Notes: generated by a model not told the origin, from the sequence alone. Shown: positions 36,198 through 50,878, numbered from the stretch's first letter. The stretch: 64,000 nt of DNA from Arsenophonus sp052401645 (GCA_052401645.1 CP198939.1:1178001-1242000); one strand, 5' to 3'. A program made the numbers and translations.

Positions 36198-39100
36198 AAG
36201 TAAATATTATAAATAAAAATAATAATTATAAATTTCTTTAATAAAGAAAAATTTTTTTATAAATATCGCTTTTTATTTTTTTTAAAAAACTTATAAAAGA
36301 TAATATTAGATATTAATTTAAATAAATTAAATTATAATTAATTAGTTTTATATAAATATATAGAACAATTTCTATATATAAAGAAAATAAAATGAGTTAA
36401 TTAAATTGTTTAAACAAATAATCAGTGCTACTAAAATAATATTTATAATTATTATTCTTTTTTGAAATTATTAATAATTTATTTATCATCAGTAAGATTT
36501 AACTTTTAGCTATTATATATAATTATTGATTATAGATAATGTATATCGCTACAATAAAACATATATTTAATTTATTTTTTTATCATTTATTTTTTATATT
36601 TATTTTAAAAAAATAATTTTATACAGAAAGAATTGGATTTTTCTAATTGAACTATTCATAATATACATATATATGATGTTTAAAATAAACTTGATTGGAT
36701 TAAGACTTATTTAAATTAAGAAATAAATTTACTAAAGTTTAGTAACTATCTCTATTATTAAGAAAAATTAATAATTTATAGAATTTTTATTTTTAATTCT
36801 TAACTAATAGTTATTTTTAAACTAGTTCAGTATAGTTTTATTCATCCTAATTATATTTTTTATTAATTTGCTTACTCGATTAATCTATATGTTTAATAAA
36901 TATTAAATTTTCTTATTTATTTTATCATTTTAAATGAGTAATGACATTAATATTAATAAAAGATTTCTTTTTTTTAAAACAGATTAAATAGTATATTTTT
37001 TATTGTTTATATATTTAAACTTAATATTTAATTAATATTTAAAAGTAATAAAATAAATAAAAACTAATTAAATAAGTAGTAATAAAAGAATTTTTATAAA
37101 AGAATATATGATAATTTAATATAATCTATATATATTAGATTTCTTTCTAATCATAAATTATAATCATTCACAATAATCTATATTAAGATTATTGTTATTT
37201 ATTTTATTTTTATTATTTTAGAAAATTATATATTATTTTTAATAAAATATCATATTAGAGTTTTTTATTAATTTATTATATCTATAGAATATTTATGATG
37301 TAACTTATTATAAAGTAAATATGGTTTATATAAACTGTTACCAAATGTAAAAATACCAATAGTGTGTATATTTATATTTTCTATATTTATATTTTTAGTC
37401 CATATAAAATAACTATATCGTAAGATATATAAATAATTATAAGATTAAGATGGTTCAAGTATTAATTATTATAGAAAATATATAAGATATTTTTTTATGA
37501 TAACCTAGATTAATTTGATCTACTAAACTTTATTTTATTTATAAAACTAACTTATACTATTAGTAAATATAAAAAGGTTGTTTAAATGATATAAAATTCA
37601 TTTATTAATGAAATATTCTACATCGAGTATATCTTATACCTTATTAGATATCACTCTTTATTTAAAGACAAACATAAATTTTCATGGAATAATAGTTTAT
37701 TATTAAATATTATCTATATAACATATCTGGATTATTTTGTTAAATAAACAACTAAATTTAGTAAATCAAATAGTTATTTATGTAAAAGAATATATACTAA
37801 CTTTAATTATGATTAAATTTTGATATTTAAAATATTCTAATTGATTAGAAATCTTATTATTAATATTAATTTTATTTAACATTTTTAAAATAAAGTATTT
37901 TTTTATTAAGAAATAAATTTTATTTATAATAAAAACTTATAAATTCTGAAATAAAAAAGAAAATAACTATGTTTGTATTTTAATAAATTTAAAATTATTT
38001 ACATAATATATTTTATCGTTATATAATAAAAGCAATATTTAAAATCTTTAGTTAGAGATATTTTAATTAATAAATTTAAAAATAAGATTTTTAATCAAAA
38101 TATATAATATATTAATTAATTATAATATAAAATCTTATAGTTGATAACTATATTTATAATTATATTATAAGATAGAAATTAAATAATTAATAATACACAT
38201 ATATAGATTTTTATTTAAAATATTAAAGATATAAGAAAAAATTAATTTTTTTAAATTATTTTAATACGTATTATTTATTATAATAAGTATTTCACTTATT
38301 CACATGTTCTGATTAAATTTATATAAATATAACTTTTTTATCAGTAATAAATTTATATGTAAGCAATAGCATACTAATAGACGAATAGAAAAATAAAAGA
38401 TATTATTATTTTTAATATAGAGCTTTATTATTTAAAAAATATAATCGCTATTAGTTATAAAATAAAGAATATATATTTTATATGTTAAAATCAAGCACGT
38501 ATACTTATTAGCTTAGTAAGCATAATACTCTACATAGTAGTAAAAAAAATAAATAAAAATTTATAACTAAATAAACTACTCTTACCTAATATTATTGAAT
38601 TATTGATAAATGATAAAATTATCATAAATATGGATAGCATTAAAATATATAAAATTATATAAACTCTAATTAGTTAACTTATTTATGTTACTAAATGTCA
38701 GAACATAAAATTAATTTTAAAGTTACTTAAGAGTTTAGATTTTTTTTATTAAAAATAACTAATAAAATCTGATTATAACTTATGTATGAACTTTTTATGT
38801 ATAAAAAAATAAAAAAATAAAAACGTAAAACTTTATAAGTTTCTTATATATACTATTCTTATATTTATAAAATAAAAAGATATAATTAATATAATTATAA
38901 TTATTTAAAAATATTTTTATAAATGATATTAAATGTCATATAGTTTTCTATATTAATATTCATTAAAAAATTACTAAAATTTCCAAATACAATATTGAAT
39001 AGAAAAATAAATATTTATTTAGATAGTTATTTATACGATTAAAGGGAAATAATCTACTTATAATTAAGTAGAAAATATAAATATTATACTATTTTATATT

Positions 39101-39720
39101 GAAAATAGTATTAATTTGGTTATTATATTGATTTTTATATTAAATTTATATATTTGATATATATCAAATATTTTTATCATAATTTTCAATTTTTTTCTTA
39201 TTAATTATTTGATTACCAAATAATTAATACATATACTCTAATAACTATTAGAATAAATTATTTAGTTCAATAATTAATATTTAGATAATTTTTTTAAATT
39301 ATCTTTATAAGAGATATCATATTTATAAATTTCTATAATTGATGGTATAATAGAAATATATTAATTATATATTAATATATAATTAATATAATTATATATT
39401 AAAAAATAAAAATATTTAATAATTATTAAATATTTTTATTAAAATAAAGAAAATAAATAACTATGATTAAATATAAGTTTGAAGATATATAAATATCAGA
39501 ATAATTAATGTTTTATATAATAAGTGGAGCATCTAGTATTTTATTTTTATTATTAATATATTATTAAAATTGAATATTTATTATATGTTTTTGTATAATT
39601 AAACTTTAATTATCTAATTTTAGTTTTTTATAAAAATGATTTTTAACTTAATCTTGATTTATATAAAGTCAGTTTTAAACTATTTTACCGTAAAACTTAT
39701 TTATTAACTTAGAGAATTAG
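36198..39720. other. 3.5-kb spacer at the expected cydDC-aat site
   Basis: In E. coli trxB is followed by cydD, cydC, aat and infA, about 4.2 kb of genes in the same order. Here the gap is 3.5 kb and no ABC-transporter or transferase motif can be read. A terminator-like 22-nt palindrome at 39150-39171 is followed by a T run on the plus strand. The infA promoter must lie near the right end but cannot be singled out. Confidence 0.7.
36233..36258 (+). terminator. Probable intrinsic terminator of trxB
   Basis: TTTCTTTA (36233-36240) pairs with TAAAGAAA (36242-36249), and seven T follow at 36252-36258. It lies about 35 bases after the trxB stop in the right orientation. The stem is A/T-rich and weak, with effectively five or six usable pairs. 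Confidence 0.5.
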
Positions 39721-39939
39721 ATGACTAAAGAAGACAATATTGAAATGCAAGGTACAGTATTAGATACTTTACCAAACACTATATTTCGTGTTGAATTAGA
39801 AAATGGACACATAGTTACTGCTCATATTTCTGGGAAAATGCGTAAAAATTATATACGTATTTTGACTGGAGATAAAGTAACTGTGGAGTTAACACCTTAC
39901 GATTTAAGCAAAGGTAGAATCATTTTTCGAAGTCGTTAA
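39721..39939 (+). CDS. infA: Translation initiation factor IF-1
   Basis: This 72-residue protein has exactly the length of E. coli IF-1 and is nearly identical to it, with changes such as Ala-to-Thr at residue 2. It is a single OB-fold domain that occupies the A site of the 30S subunit during initiation. The hallmark stretches NIEMQGTVLDTLPNT, FRVELENGH, AHISGKMRKNYIRIL and GDKVTVELTPYDL are all present. An AGAG at 39711-39714 six bases before the ATG is a weak ribosome-binding site. A strong terminator follows. In E. coli the same strand carries trxB upstream with cydDC-aat between; here only infA and trxB survive. Its base composition is richer in G/C than its surroundings, which suggests strong purifying selection. 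Confidence 0.99.
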   Translation: MTKEDNIEMQGTVLDTLPNTIFRVELENGHIVTAHISGKMRKNYIRILTGDKVTVELTPYDLSKGRIIFRSR

Positions 39940-39961
39940 CTTATATTTATTTCAACTTTGT

Positions 39962-39994
39962 AAATATCTCTATAATAAATAGAGATATTTTTTT
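39962..39994 (+). terminator. Intrinsic terminator of infA
   Basis: AAATATCTCTA (39962-39972) pairs perfectly with TAGAGATATTT (39980-39990) across a 7-nt loop, and the stem runs into an unbroken T tract to 39994. It begins 23 bases after the infA stop. This is the most canonical terminator in the window. Confidence 0.85.
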
Positions 39995-42900
39995 ATTATT
40001 ATAAACTAATATAATTATAAATAAATTACAAATTTAATTTATTTCTATAAATATCTTAAAATAGTTAATTTTGTATCTTTTTGATTTAAATTAATTTAAA
40101 TATTATTATTAATCTTTAACTTAAAGACAAAAAAATATTTTTTAATCGTTTTTAGATTATACTAAATTATATTATTGTTTATTTAATTATTATAATTTAT
40201 AATAATATTTAACTGAAGTTATTAATATTATATGTTTGTTTATTTTAATAAAAATTAATTTTCATAGAATTAAACGATGATTTAACAATGAATTTATATA
40301 AAATTTTATATTTAATTTTTTATGTTAAAACATAAAACAAAATAGTATAAATTGATTAATTTCTATATTTAGATAAGAAATGAAAGTATTTTTTATTTAA
40401 AATAAAAATTTTTTTTAGCATTATTTAATAAGTAAAATAGATTTATTTTATGATATATTTATATATAAATATTTATTAATTATATTATTAATATAATATT
40501 AAAAAATCAGATTTACTACTATTATTATCAGTTAAAATATAACTTGTTAATTAAATTTTAATAAAAAATTGAATTATATAAATCAGAATATATTATATTT
40601 TATATAATGAAATAGATAAATTAAAATAATTTATTTTATATATCAATCTTTAAAACTCATTAATTAAAATTTATATCATTCTTATAAAATGTGCATTAAT
40701 TAATGATCTTATAAGTTATATTTCAATATTTAATATTTATTAAATTTCATATAAAATTAAAGAACGATAATTTAAAACATAATATTTTTTTGTTAGTACT
40801 TGTGAGTTACTTCTATATTGCAAATATTTATTTATAAAAAGAATGGAATATATCAATAATTCTTTAGTTATTATCTAAACAAGTTAATTTATTTTAATTA
40901 TCTTATAATTATTTAAATCCATGTAGTTTTTAATAAAACATTAATCTATATTATTTTATGGAAATTTTTCTATAGTTTATTATAACTATAAGAATTTTAT
41001 TTAAAATAAAAAATATAACAGATAATTAATTTTATCTATGATATATTAAATATTTTATAATATCAGGTTTTTTTATAAAAAAAATTATATATGCTTGTTT
41101 TATCAAAAATACACAATTATTTTATTTGATAAATAATAATTTTTATTATATATTATTATTAATAAATTAACTGCAAATCTTAAATTATTTTTAGCTTATA
41201 AATAAAAATTTATAAATTATATTTATATTTATAAATATAATTACTATTAATAAACTATACGCTCAATATTCAAGAGAAGATGTAATAATATATATTTTTA
41301 GATTTTCTATATTCCATTAGTAGTACTTATCTTTAATCTTTAAAACATAATTAAATCTTCAATAGGCGTTTTATCAAAATCATTTTGATTTCAATTTAAT
41401 AATTTTAATAAAAATACTTAATTTAATTATAAATTATTAACCTTTTTCTAAAAGAAAAGATATTATTTATAAATAATTATATAGATTTTAAATAAATAAA
41501 ATATCTTTATCTTTTCTAAAATATTTAATAATTCTTTGAAATATTTTTAAAATTACTTAAATACTTAAATACAAATTAATAATAAATCGATATATTAAAA
41601 TATATACTTAATTTATAATTATTTTTAAATATTTTGTTATAAAATATATAAACTATATTAACCATTAAGAATTTTTTCTTATATCATATGTTAGTTCAAT
41701 AACTAAAATCGGATTATTACATTTATAATAAAAATTATAATTATTCTTTTGCTTAAGTAGATATTAAAAAATTTTTTTCGATTCTTGATAATAAATAAGA
41801 ATTCACTATGACTTTTTTCATTAAACTCTTAAATTTAATAAAACTTTTCATTTTAATGACGATTATTCATAGAATTTATGATTATTATTATATATAAATA
41901 TTTTTATATTATTAAAAAAAAGAAATTAAGGACATAAATTAAATTTATACTTTATTTATATAATAAATAAGTCACTTAATGATCTTATTCACTTAATATA
42001 GTAAGAAATAAGATTGATATCAATAATTTTATTTCCTTAAAATTTCAATAAATATCAAATATTATACGAAATAATATCTATTAGAAACTCAGTATGATTT
42101 TTTTTATATTTTAGCTATTATTCTAAAATAATATTATAAATCATTACTTTTGAAAAATTTTTTAATCTTTAGTATAAATATCATAAAAATTAACCTTTAT
42201 AACCAATTATATAACTTCGATTACTATTTTATTGTTGAATAACATATTTTGAATAAATTGATAAATTTCATAAATTTAATACCTATCATCTATATCTTGA
42301 CTTCAAAAGAAGTGATTTTATTATTAAGTTTATTCTACCTTAAAATAATTATTTTTAATTAATTAGTTCAATAAAACTTCTTATATTATGAATAAATAAC
42401 AGATATTAATATTTTTATAAACATAAAATTATCTTAATTATCTTTTATAACTTTATGATAATAAAAAACAACGTAAGTATATTTCTGGTTAGATATGAAT
42501 ATCTAGTATAATTTCTATGATTATTTTATTTAGAAGAAAGGAATTTTTTGATATCTATATTATAAAATATATTCATATTATCATTATAATTATTTATGAT
42601 TAACTTATGGATTATAGGTAATTATATTATATATTTTATTTTTTATTAAATTTTAGATTAGATTTTATAATATATTTGCCATTAATTTAATATATAAAAT
42701 TTAGTTTAATATTTTATTTATTTAGTTTTTAATTATCTTAGTTTTATTATTTTAATTATATTTACGAATAATTATTTTTTTTAAAAAAAGATAAATAATA
42801 AAAAATAATAACTTATATAATGATATTTATACTAAAATATTTATAACTTAATTACTTTTTTGTAAATACAACAAAATTTGTATTATATATCTTTAAAATA

Positions 42901-44520
42901 AAATTTTAAAATTTAATAATTTAAAATACAATTTACTATAAAATAAATAATTCATTAGTATTTTTTTTGAAAATACCATATCTTAAAATATATAGATAGA
43001 AATAAGTATAGAAGATATATTTACGATATCTTATTATTTATATTATATTATAAATAAATATAATTTAATTTATTCTGTTAAAATTTTTATAATCTACATA
43101 ATATTTATAATTTATAAAAATTAATTAATTCTATTTATTATTATTTTTTTGTTAGATAAAAAATCAAGAATAATGATCAATTATTAATTAAGAAAACTAA
43201 AATAAAAAAAAGTAGTTTTATATTAAAATATAAAATCCAAATAATATTAAATAAAAATTGAATTTTCAAAATAATTAAAATATCTAAAAATTCAGTAACA
43301 AACAAATAAATAACATTTGTATTAAAATTTTAATATATAATATTTTAATTAAATAACTAATTTCATCTGGAATATTAATTCATTTTATCGACTTAATTAG
43401 TAAATATAAAATATTCATTAATAATATTTATTTAATTAAGTGGTATGAAATAATAATAATTATTATTAGAAATAATTTTAATTATATTAATGGGTTTCTT
43501 TTCATTTAATAATCTCTTATAGAGATTATTTATAAAAATATATTTCTATATTAAAATTATTGATAGTTTTAATAACTATTACTTTTTCTTATAAATATAA
43601 ATATTATTTTATCCTAAAATTAAAATTGTTAAAATAAAAATAATTTATATAATAAAATAATTTATTTTTATTAAAATGCTTATAAATTTATAATATATTT
43701 TTATTTTATAAATTAATTTTATTAAGTTTCCATAGAATGCTATATTAATAAGTATACTTTAAGATAAGATTATTTTAGCTTTAAGATTGTATAGAAATAT
43801 TTGAGTACATGACTTTTATTACTATAATGTCTATAGTTTTTTACTATATTATAAAAACTAAATTATAAATATTTAAATTTTATATATTTTAAAGATTTAA
43901 TTCTAATTACCATAACATAACTAAATATCAGTATATTATTTATCTAGAATAATAAAAATATACTTACTATTATATTAAATTTAAATTACTTATCTTAAAT
44001 ATTTATTTATTTTATAAATTTATGTCAATCCAAATTAATTTTGAAATAAAAGTTGATAGTATTTATTTTTTATTAACTAATATTAATTAACATTAATTAT
44101 TTTCATAGTCTTAATAATAAAATACTAACGAAAGGTTAAATATTAATAATAATGATAATAATAAGTATAGTAAGTCATATATGTATTTGATTAATAAATA
44201 TTTTAACTGTCTATATAATAGACATCACTTATCTAACTTAATCAAAATATTATATAATTGTAATTTTCAATCGTTAAAAAAAAATAAGTTGATAATATTT
44301 TATATATTATTATATAATATCAAATTATAAACAATTTTTATATTTTAATTCTAAATATTATCTTATTAGATTTACATATCTTTATATATTTAGTAATCAA
44401 AATTATTTGATATCTAGATTGATCTAATTATTAAAAAAAATAGTAATAATTTATAACTTAAATGATTATTAAATCATCACATTTGATTAATTATATAATA
44501 TTATTTTATTTATGATTTTG

Positions 44521-44552
44521 AAACAACAGAGAATTAATGTTCTCTTTTGTTT
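44521..44552. repeat. Isolated stem-loop in spacer
   Basis: AAACAACAGAGAA and TTCTCTTTTGTTT form 12 of 13 pairs around the 6-nt loop TTAATG. It contains more G/C than its surroundings but has no flanking gene and no trailing T run. Confidence 0.5.
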
Positions 44553-47500
44553 ATTAACAGATAATTAAATTTATATAATGCTTAATTTAGTTTTTTACAT
44601 TTAAAGATATGATATATATAATAATATAATTTTAATTTAAAACGTTATAATAATGTATTTAGAATACAAATAATTATATATTAATTTATAAAAATAATAA
44701 TAAATTATAATTTTGAAAATAAAATATTATTTATATAATAATTAAAAATTTTTTTTGATTAAAGATAATTATTTTTTCTTTTTAAGACTAATAAAAATCT
44801 AAATAAATAGAAAGCATAGTGTTATACATACTTAAAATTATTTTTATTTTTTTTAAAATAAAATTTAATTTAATCTAATTTATGTAAAATAATTTTTTAT
44901 TAACCTTTAAACACAAATATTAATTTTAACTTAATTATACTTTTATCATAAATAAAATATCTTAATATTTTTTATTATTAATAATAATCTATATATTATT
45001 TATATTTAATGTTAATTTAAAAAAATGCTAAAGTTATATTAATTTATACTTAATTAATATATTTTATATTTTTAAAAATATTTATTTTATAAATTGATTA
45101 ATAATAATAAGTTATTATTTTCCTAAAATCTTTTTAAAGAAAATAAATTAAATTAAGAAAAGTTATATAGTTCAAATTTATTTTGATGATTTATATTTAA
45201 TAATAATTAAATCTCAAATTTTTAAACTAAATATATAAAATAAATATTGAAAAATATCAGGTATAAAAAATTATAATTCATCACATTTAGTCGAATAGAG
45301 TTATTAAGATAAAAATCAATCTCATTAAATATTTAACAATTTAATAAAATAAGATTTATATCTTATATCCACTTTTTACTATCTAGTATAGAATGAATAT
45401 AGATAAATAATAGTTCATGAAAATATTATGAAAAAAATATTGTTCAGTTATCTAAATAAAAATAAATTATCTATACTTCTTCAAACCTATTAGTTAAATA
45501 GATTATTTTAAATAAAAAAATATAAGTAAATAATATTTTAGGATATAAAACTATAGGTATATTCATTTCTGATATTTTCATCGTATCATTTTTATAAATT
45601 ATATATTTGAATAGTATTTTTTAAATGCTATTTAGCATACTATTCTTTTATTCTTTTATGAATAAAAAGATATTTTAAGAGAAATCTATATTTCAATTAA
45701 TATTATAGTATTAAATCATTCTTAGAAATTTTATGAAAATAAGAAATTTTTTATTTATTTCTTTAATTATTTATATGATATTTCTTATAAAAATAAAATC
45801 TATATTTATTTTCATTAATTTCTGTTTTTTTATATCCATTTTAAAATTTTTTTAAAAAAAATTAAAAACTCATTAATTTAATAAAGAATAATTAAGTAAC
45901 TTATTAAATTTAATATAAATAATCAATATATTTTATAAGTTTATGTAGTTTATCAAAACAATTATAAGTAACATAAATTAATCTATTAATTATTTAGATA
46001 AATAAAATTGTTAAAAAGATTTACTTTAAGTTTAATAAAGTAATTGATAACTTTTATATTATCATAAACTATATTTTACTTTAGATATAGTGTATGTATC
46101 ATAAGATATAGATTTTTTTATAGTTATCAAAATGGTATTGTAATGGTCTATTATGTTTTATTAACATATTTTATTAGAATTAATATGAAAACTATGTCTT
46201 TCAATATTTCAATAAAATTAAATATGATCTATTTTATACTTAGCTATAAAAAGATATTTTACCGAAAATTAACGTATTAAATTTTAATAATTTGAAAAAT
46301 AGATATCTTCATTAAATTTTAATTATTTAATTTTAATACAAATTAAATGATGATGTTTTTATCCGATTATAAGATATAATAAATCAAGATAAATATATAT
46401 CTTTATATCTTATAAATTGATAAAATTATTTTTAATATATGTATAATTTATTTAAAATTAAATTTGTTATAAATGACTAAATAATAAACCAGTTGTTTTC
46501 TTAAGTGATATATAACACAATGATCACTTAATAAATTCATAGATCTAATAAAAGTGTTTGAAGTATTCATAAAAAATTTTATACTTGAAAAGTTATTTCT
46601 ATTTTTTAAAAACAATTTTTAAAAATAAATCTATTTATAATAGAGACTATTAATATTTAAATAAAATAGATACACTAATTATTTTTATTATTAATAATAA
46701 GTTAAAAATTAACTTTGTTATTCATTTAATAAAAAATAATATTTAAAAATAAATGATCACATAAATATAAAGACATTGATTATAAATCACAAATAGTTTA
46801 TTAATTAGTAAAAATAATAAATTATAAATTATAAGAATTTACCAAAAATGATAACTATTAAGTAAAACTCATTAATTTTACTATAAAACTAAATATTGTA
46901 ATGTATATAAATATATTAATTAAGGATATTAAAATATGAAATATCATGATATTAGAAAATATTCTATGATATATAGTTAATCGTGAAGATAATTTAAATA
47001 TTTACATATTTAAATTAAATAAATACAAATATAACTTTTATATCTATGATAAAATTTAATAAACTTTAGAATATTAAATTAAACAGTTATAAATTAAATA
47101 ATTTAGAAAATAGATTAATGAACTAATAAAAATCTATAATATTTACTTACATAGTAAAACACAAACTTTTTTAATTATAAAAAACAAATAAGTAACTATA
47201 TCTAAATAAACTAAAAATTAGTTTAACTAATTTTATGGAAAATTAGTTATAAAAAATAAGGATTTACATCAAGATAAATATTGTTTAATTAATATTTGAA
47301 ATTGATCATTAAATATATTTTATTATATAATTAATTATTACTAAGATATAAAAATCTTGAACTATTTTAAAATTAATAGAAAATATATGAAATATATTAA
47401 AAATCAAATTCAAAAATGTAGATCTTTTATTAATATCATTTTGAATAATAATATATATATGACTTTCTTATTTATTTTATCTATATAATGGCTACAAGAA

Positions 47501-48272
47501 TAAAAACATTGTAAAAATATTTATAAATTATACTTTTATTATTTATTGAGTTTATCAATGTTACTCAATAGTATTATATAATTGATATTTGAATATTTAT
47601 CGTATTAATTGTCAATAGTTTTTAGAAAAAATAGAGATAACTATACTTAGATATTTATAAATTATTATTTAAATTTAATATTGCTATTTAATAGCAGTAT
47701 TTTACTGTAAATAATAATTTACAATAAAATATATATTCATTTGCAAAAATAAAAAACTAATAACTAGTTTTATAATAATTAATTAATATTTTATTTGATA
47801 AATAGATTTACTAACTTATTAATTATTTAGTTTTTTATTATTCATTCATATATATAGATTATTAATCTATATATAGTTTAACTAGGCATCAGTAATTTTT
47901 ACTATTTATTTAATTTAACTGTTATCTTGGTAATAATTATTGTTATTGAATAATTAATAATAAAAGATAGTATCTAATTGATAATAATCATCTTTAGTAA
48001 ATTTAGTTAATATTATTATATTATAGTAATTAATTAAATAATATTATCAATGTAATTATCTTTTATGAATGCAAGATTATAATATTTTTTTATAATAAAT
48101 TATATTTATTAGAATGAATATAAAATTTACAAATAATTTTTAAAAATCATATTTTACTTTGAGATATATCTCATAACAATTAAACATATTAGTAATTAAA
48201 TAATTGTGATTTTTAATGTTATATCTTAAATTAAAATTATGCTATATGATCTTATAAATTCTTCTACTATTT

Positions 48273-48306
48273 TATTATATTTTTGATACATATCAAAAAT
48301 ATAATA
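48273..48306. repeat. Perfect inverted repeat, 16-bp arms
   Basis: TATTATATTTTTGATA (48273-48288) and its exact reverse complement (48291-48306) are separated only by CA. It lies about 1.3 kb beyond the serS stop, too far for an ordinary terminator. Confidence 0.7.
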
Positions 48307-49138
48307 GCTTTATTATTATACTTTATAAAACATTGTTTAAATCAATTATACTAATATAATAAATCTTAAAAAATACTTAATTATCCGAATAGGCATAAAA
48401 TAAATATTTTCTTCAATAATATTTATTAAAAGAAAAAAATCATTTTTATAGATATATTCAAGTTAGATTATTTAACGTTGCTACGTTTTTATATTGATAT
48501 TTATTGATTGATAGAATACTATAAATTAAGAATTTTAGAAGTATTACTTTTATTTAATTCACTTAAAGATACGAATCATATTTATATTTTATAAAGTTAT
48601 ATTATAGATAAACTATACATATTAAAATGATTTATTTTCTATTTAAAATATGAACATATTGCTAATCTTTTATTATAAAAAACACTTTAAACACGTGATA
48701 ATATATCAATCATGAATAATTGAAATTATTTCTTTATTTAAAATCTTTTTTATCATGAGTTTTTTATATAATTAAAAAATAAATCGTAAATTTTACTACA
48801 TAATTAACTATTTAGTAGTTAATAAAAATATAATATAAGATTATTTATTATTCTGTTATTATTTGAGTTTTTAATATAAAACAGAGTTTTTTAGTAGATT
48901 TTTATCTTTTATTATTATCAAAGATATCATATTTAAAACTAATATTAAAGTAAGAATAAAACGTTAATCTATAATCTCTTTCACTATTATAATTTAGTAT
49001 AAAATCATATGTATTTTTAATATAAATAAATATTTGGTATTAAACGAAATTATCTTAAATTATGTTTTAATTATATTATTTTATTTCTTGTATTCATTTT
49101 AATATCGATAAACTCTCTATAAGAGAAAATTGCATCAT

Positions 49139-49177
49139 TCATAATTCATTATCTTACTATAAGATAATGAATTATGA
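49139..49177. repeat. Perfect inverted repeat, 18-bp arms, 3' of serS
   Basis: TCATAATTCATTATCTTA at 49139-49156 pairs perfectly with 49160-49177 across the loop CTA. It lies about 410 bases beyond the serS stop. On the minus strand it is not followed by a long T tract, so termination is possible but not shown. Confidence 0.7.
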
Positions 49178-49585
49178 TATTAAATTCATTTATCAATCAA
49201 TATTTTAAATTAAATATAAAGTAATTTTTTTTAAAATACTAATATTTTCTATACTACTTTTTTGATTTTTTACTTTTATTATGACTTTAAAATTAAAAAA
49301 CTTATTTCTTTATTGTATTTAACTAAAATCTTTATCTATAAAGATTTTATTGAAAATTAATCAAATATAGAAAACTATAGACTAATTAATTTAATTTAAC
49401 ATCATAATCGAATAAAAAACTTATGATTAATTTAACTATATATAAAATAATACTTATTATTTTCTTATTAAATTTAATAATTATATTTTTTCTTAGTTTT
49501 TGTAAATAAAATTTATTATTTTAGTAATAAATTTACTTATTAATAATAATCCTTTATTTATTTAATATGAAATATAACAGTTAGT

Positions 49586-50878
49586 TTAACCAACATATTC
49601 TAATCCTTCTATATATGGGCGTAAAATTTCAGGTATTTGAATACGTCCATCAGCTTGTTGATAATTTTCCATAACAGCTATCAATGTACGACCAACAGCT
49701 AGACCTGAACCATTTACAGTATGAACAAATTGTAGCTTTTTATTATTTTTATAACGTAAACGCGCTTTCATACGTCTCGCTTGAAAATCTTTAGTGTTTG
49801 AGCAAGAAGAGATTTCAATATAAGTATTGCGGCTTGGTAGCCATACTTCAAGATCGTATGTTTTACAAGCAGAAAAACCCATATCTCCAGTACATAAAAT
49901 GATTTTACGATATGGCAATTTTAATAATTGCAATACCTTTTCTGCATGGCTGGTTAATTCTTCTAGTGCTGCCATAGATTTCTTAGGATCGACTATTTGT
50001 ACTAATTCAACCTTATCAAATTGATGCATACGAATTAGACCACGGGCATCAAGACCATAAGAACCAGCTTCAGAACGGAAACAAGGAGTATGTGATGTTA
50101 GTCTTAATGGTAATATATCTTCTGATAAGATCTCATTACTTACTAAATTAGTCATCGGTACTTCTGCTGTTGGAATTAAAGCATATTGTTGATTTGATAT
50201 TTTGTTTTTTAATGGTTTAATATGAAAAAGATCATCACTAAATTTTGGTAGTTGTCCAGTACCATAAAGAGTTTTATGATTTACTAAATACGGAACATAT
50301 GTTTCTACATAACCATGTTGTTCTGTATGTAAATCCAACATAAATTGAGCTAATATTCGATGTAAACGTGCAATATGTCCTTTCATAATCACAAATCTAG
50401 AACCAGTAATCTTTACTGCGTTAGGAAAATCTAAACCGCTAATTAATTCGCCTAATGTTACGTGATCTTTGATAGAAAAATTATACTTTCGCGGATTACC
50501 CCAACGACTTATTTCAATATTATCATTTTTATCCTTACCATTTTGCACACTTTCATCAGGTAAATTAGGTAAATTTAATGAAATATTCTGAATATTATCT
50601 TGTATATTCATTAGTTTATTTTTAATCTTATGAAGTTCTTCATTACACTGATTAACTTCATTACATAATGATTCAATATTTTCACCATGCGCTTTCATTA
50701 TACCAATTGTCTTCGAGATTGAGTTTCGTTTTGCTTGTAAAATTTCCATTTTAATTTGTAAATATTTGCACTCTTTTTCTAGTTTACGAAATTTCTTTAC
50801 ATCTAAAATAAACCCTCTACGACTTAGTTTTTCAGCAATTGAGTCTAATTCATTGCGTAGTAAATTTGGATCAAGCAT
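49586..50878 (-). CDS. serS: Seryl-tRNA synthetase
   Basis: This 430-residue class II enzyme, the same length as E. coli SerS, charges tRNA-Ser. The N-terminal two-stranded coiled-coil arm that grips the long variable arm of tRNA-Ser covers about residues 30-105. The serine-site TAE is at 237-239. Motif 2 is at about 264-288 (TPCFRSEAGSYG, RGLIRMHQFDKVE) and motif 3 at about 388-406 (VNGSGLAVGRTLIAVMENYQ). TAGGTT lies five or six bases before the ATG. The catalytic domain is nearly identical to E. coli, while the arm is diverged and lysine-rich. In E. coli serS follows rarA on the lolA strand; here the rarA remnant lies next to lolA at 30.3 kb while serS is almost 20 kb away on the other side of infA, so it has been relocated. 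Confidence 0.98.
   Translation of the reverse strand: MLDPNLLRNELDSIAEKLSRRGFILDVKKFRKLEKECKYLQIKMEILQAKRNSISKTIGIMKAHGENIESLCNEVNQCNEELHKIKNKLMNIQDNIQNISLNLPNLPDESVQNGKDKNDNIEISRWGNPRKYNFSIKDHVTLGELISGLDFPNAVKITGSRFVIMKGHIARLHRILAQFMLDLHTEQHGYVETYVPYLVNHKTLYGTGQLPKFSDDLFHIKPLKNKISNQQYALIPTAEVPMTNLVSNEILSEDILPLRLTSHTPCFRSEAGSYGLDARGLIRMHQFDKVELVQIVDPKKSMAALEELTSHAEKVLQLLKLPYRKIILCTGDMGFSACKTYDLEVWLPSRNTYIEISSCSNTKDFQARRMKARLRYKNNKKLQFVHTVNGSGLAVGRTLIAVMENYQQADGRIQIPEILRPYIEGLEYVG

Larger units (their letters stand above)
39940..49585. other. 9.6-kb gene-free AT-rich spacer, infA to serS
   Basis: In E. coli a tRNA-Ser gene and clpA lie beyond infA; neither is recognisable. The stretch has no supported gene. 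Stem-loops worth noting are at 43508-43530 (AATAATCTCT arms, 3-nt loop), 44521-44552 (13-bp arms, one mismatch), 47849-47875 (13-bp arms, 1-nt loop), 48273-48306 (16-bp arms, 2-nt loop) and 49139-49177 (18-bp arms, 3-nt loop). Confidence 0.75.

Noticed and set aside
39150..39171. Palindrome followed by a T run, terminator-like on the plus strand
   Set aside because: No gene ends upstream of it within about 3 kb, and such A/T palindromes with T runs recur by composition alone.
49827..50024. Open frame of 65 codons antisense to serS
   Set aside because: Lies wholly inside the highly conserved serS catalytic region; shadow frame.
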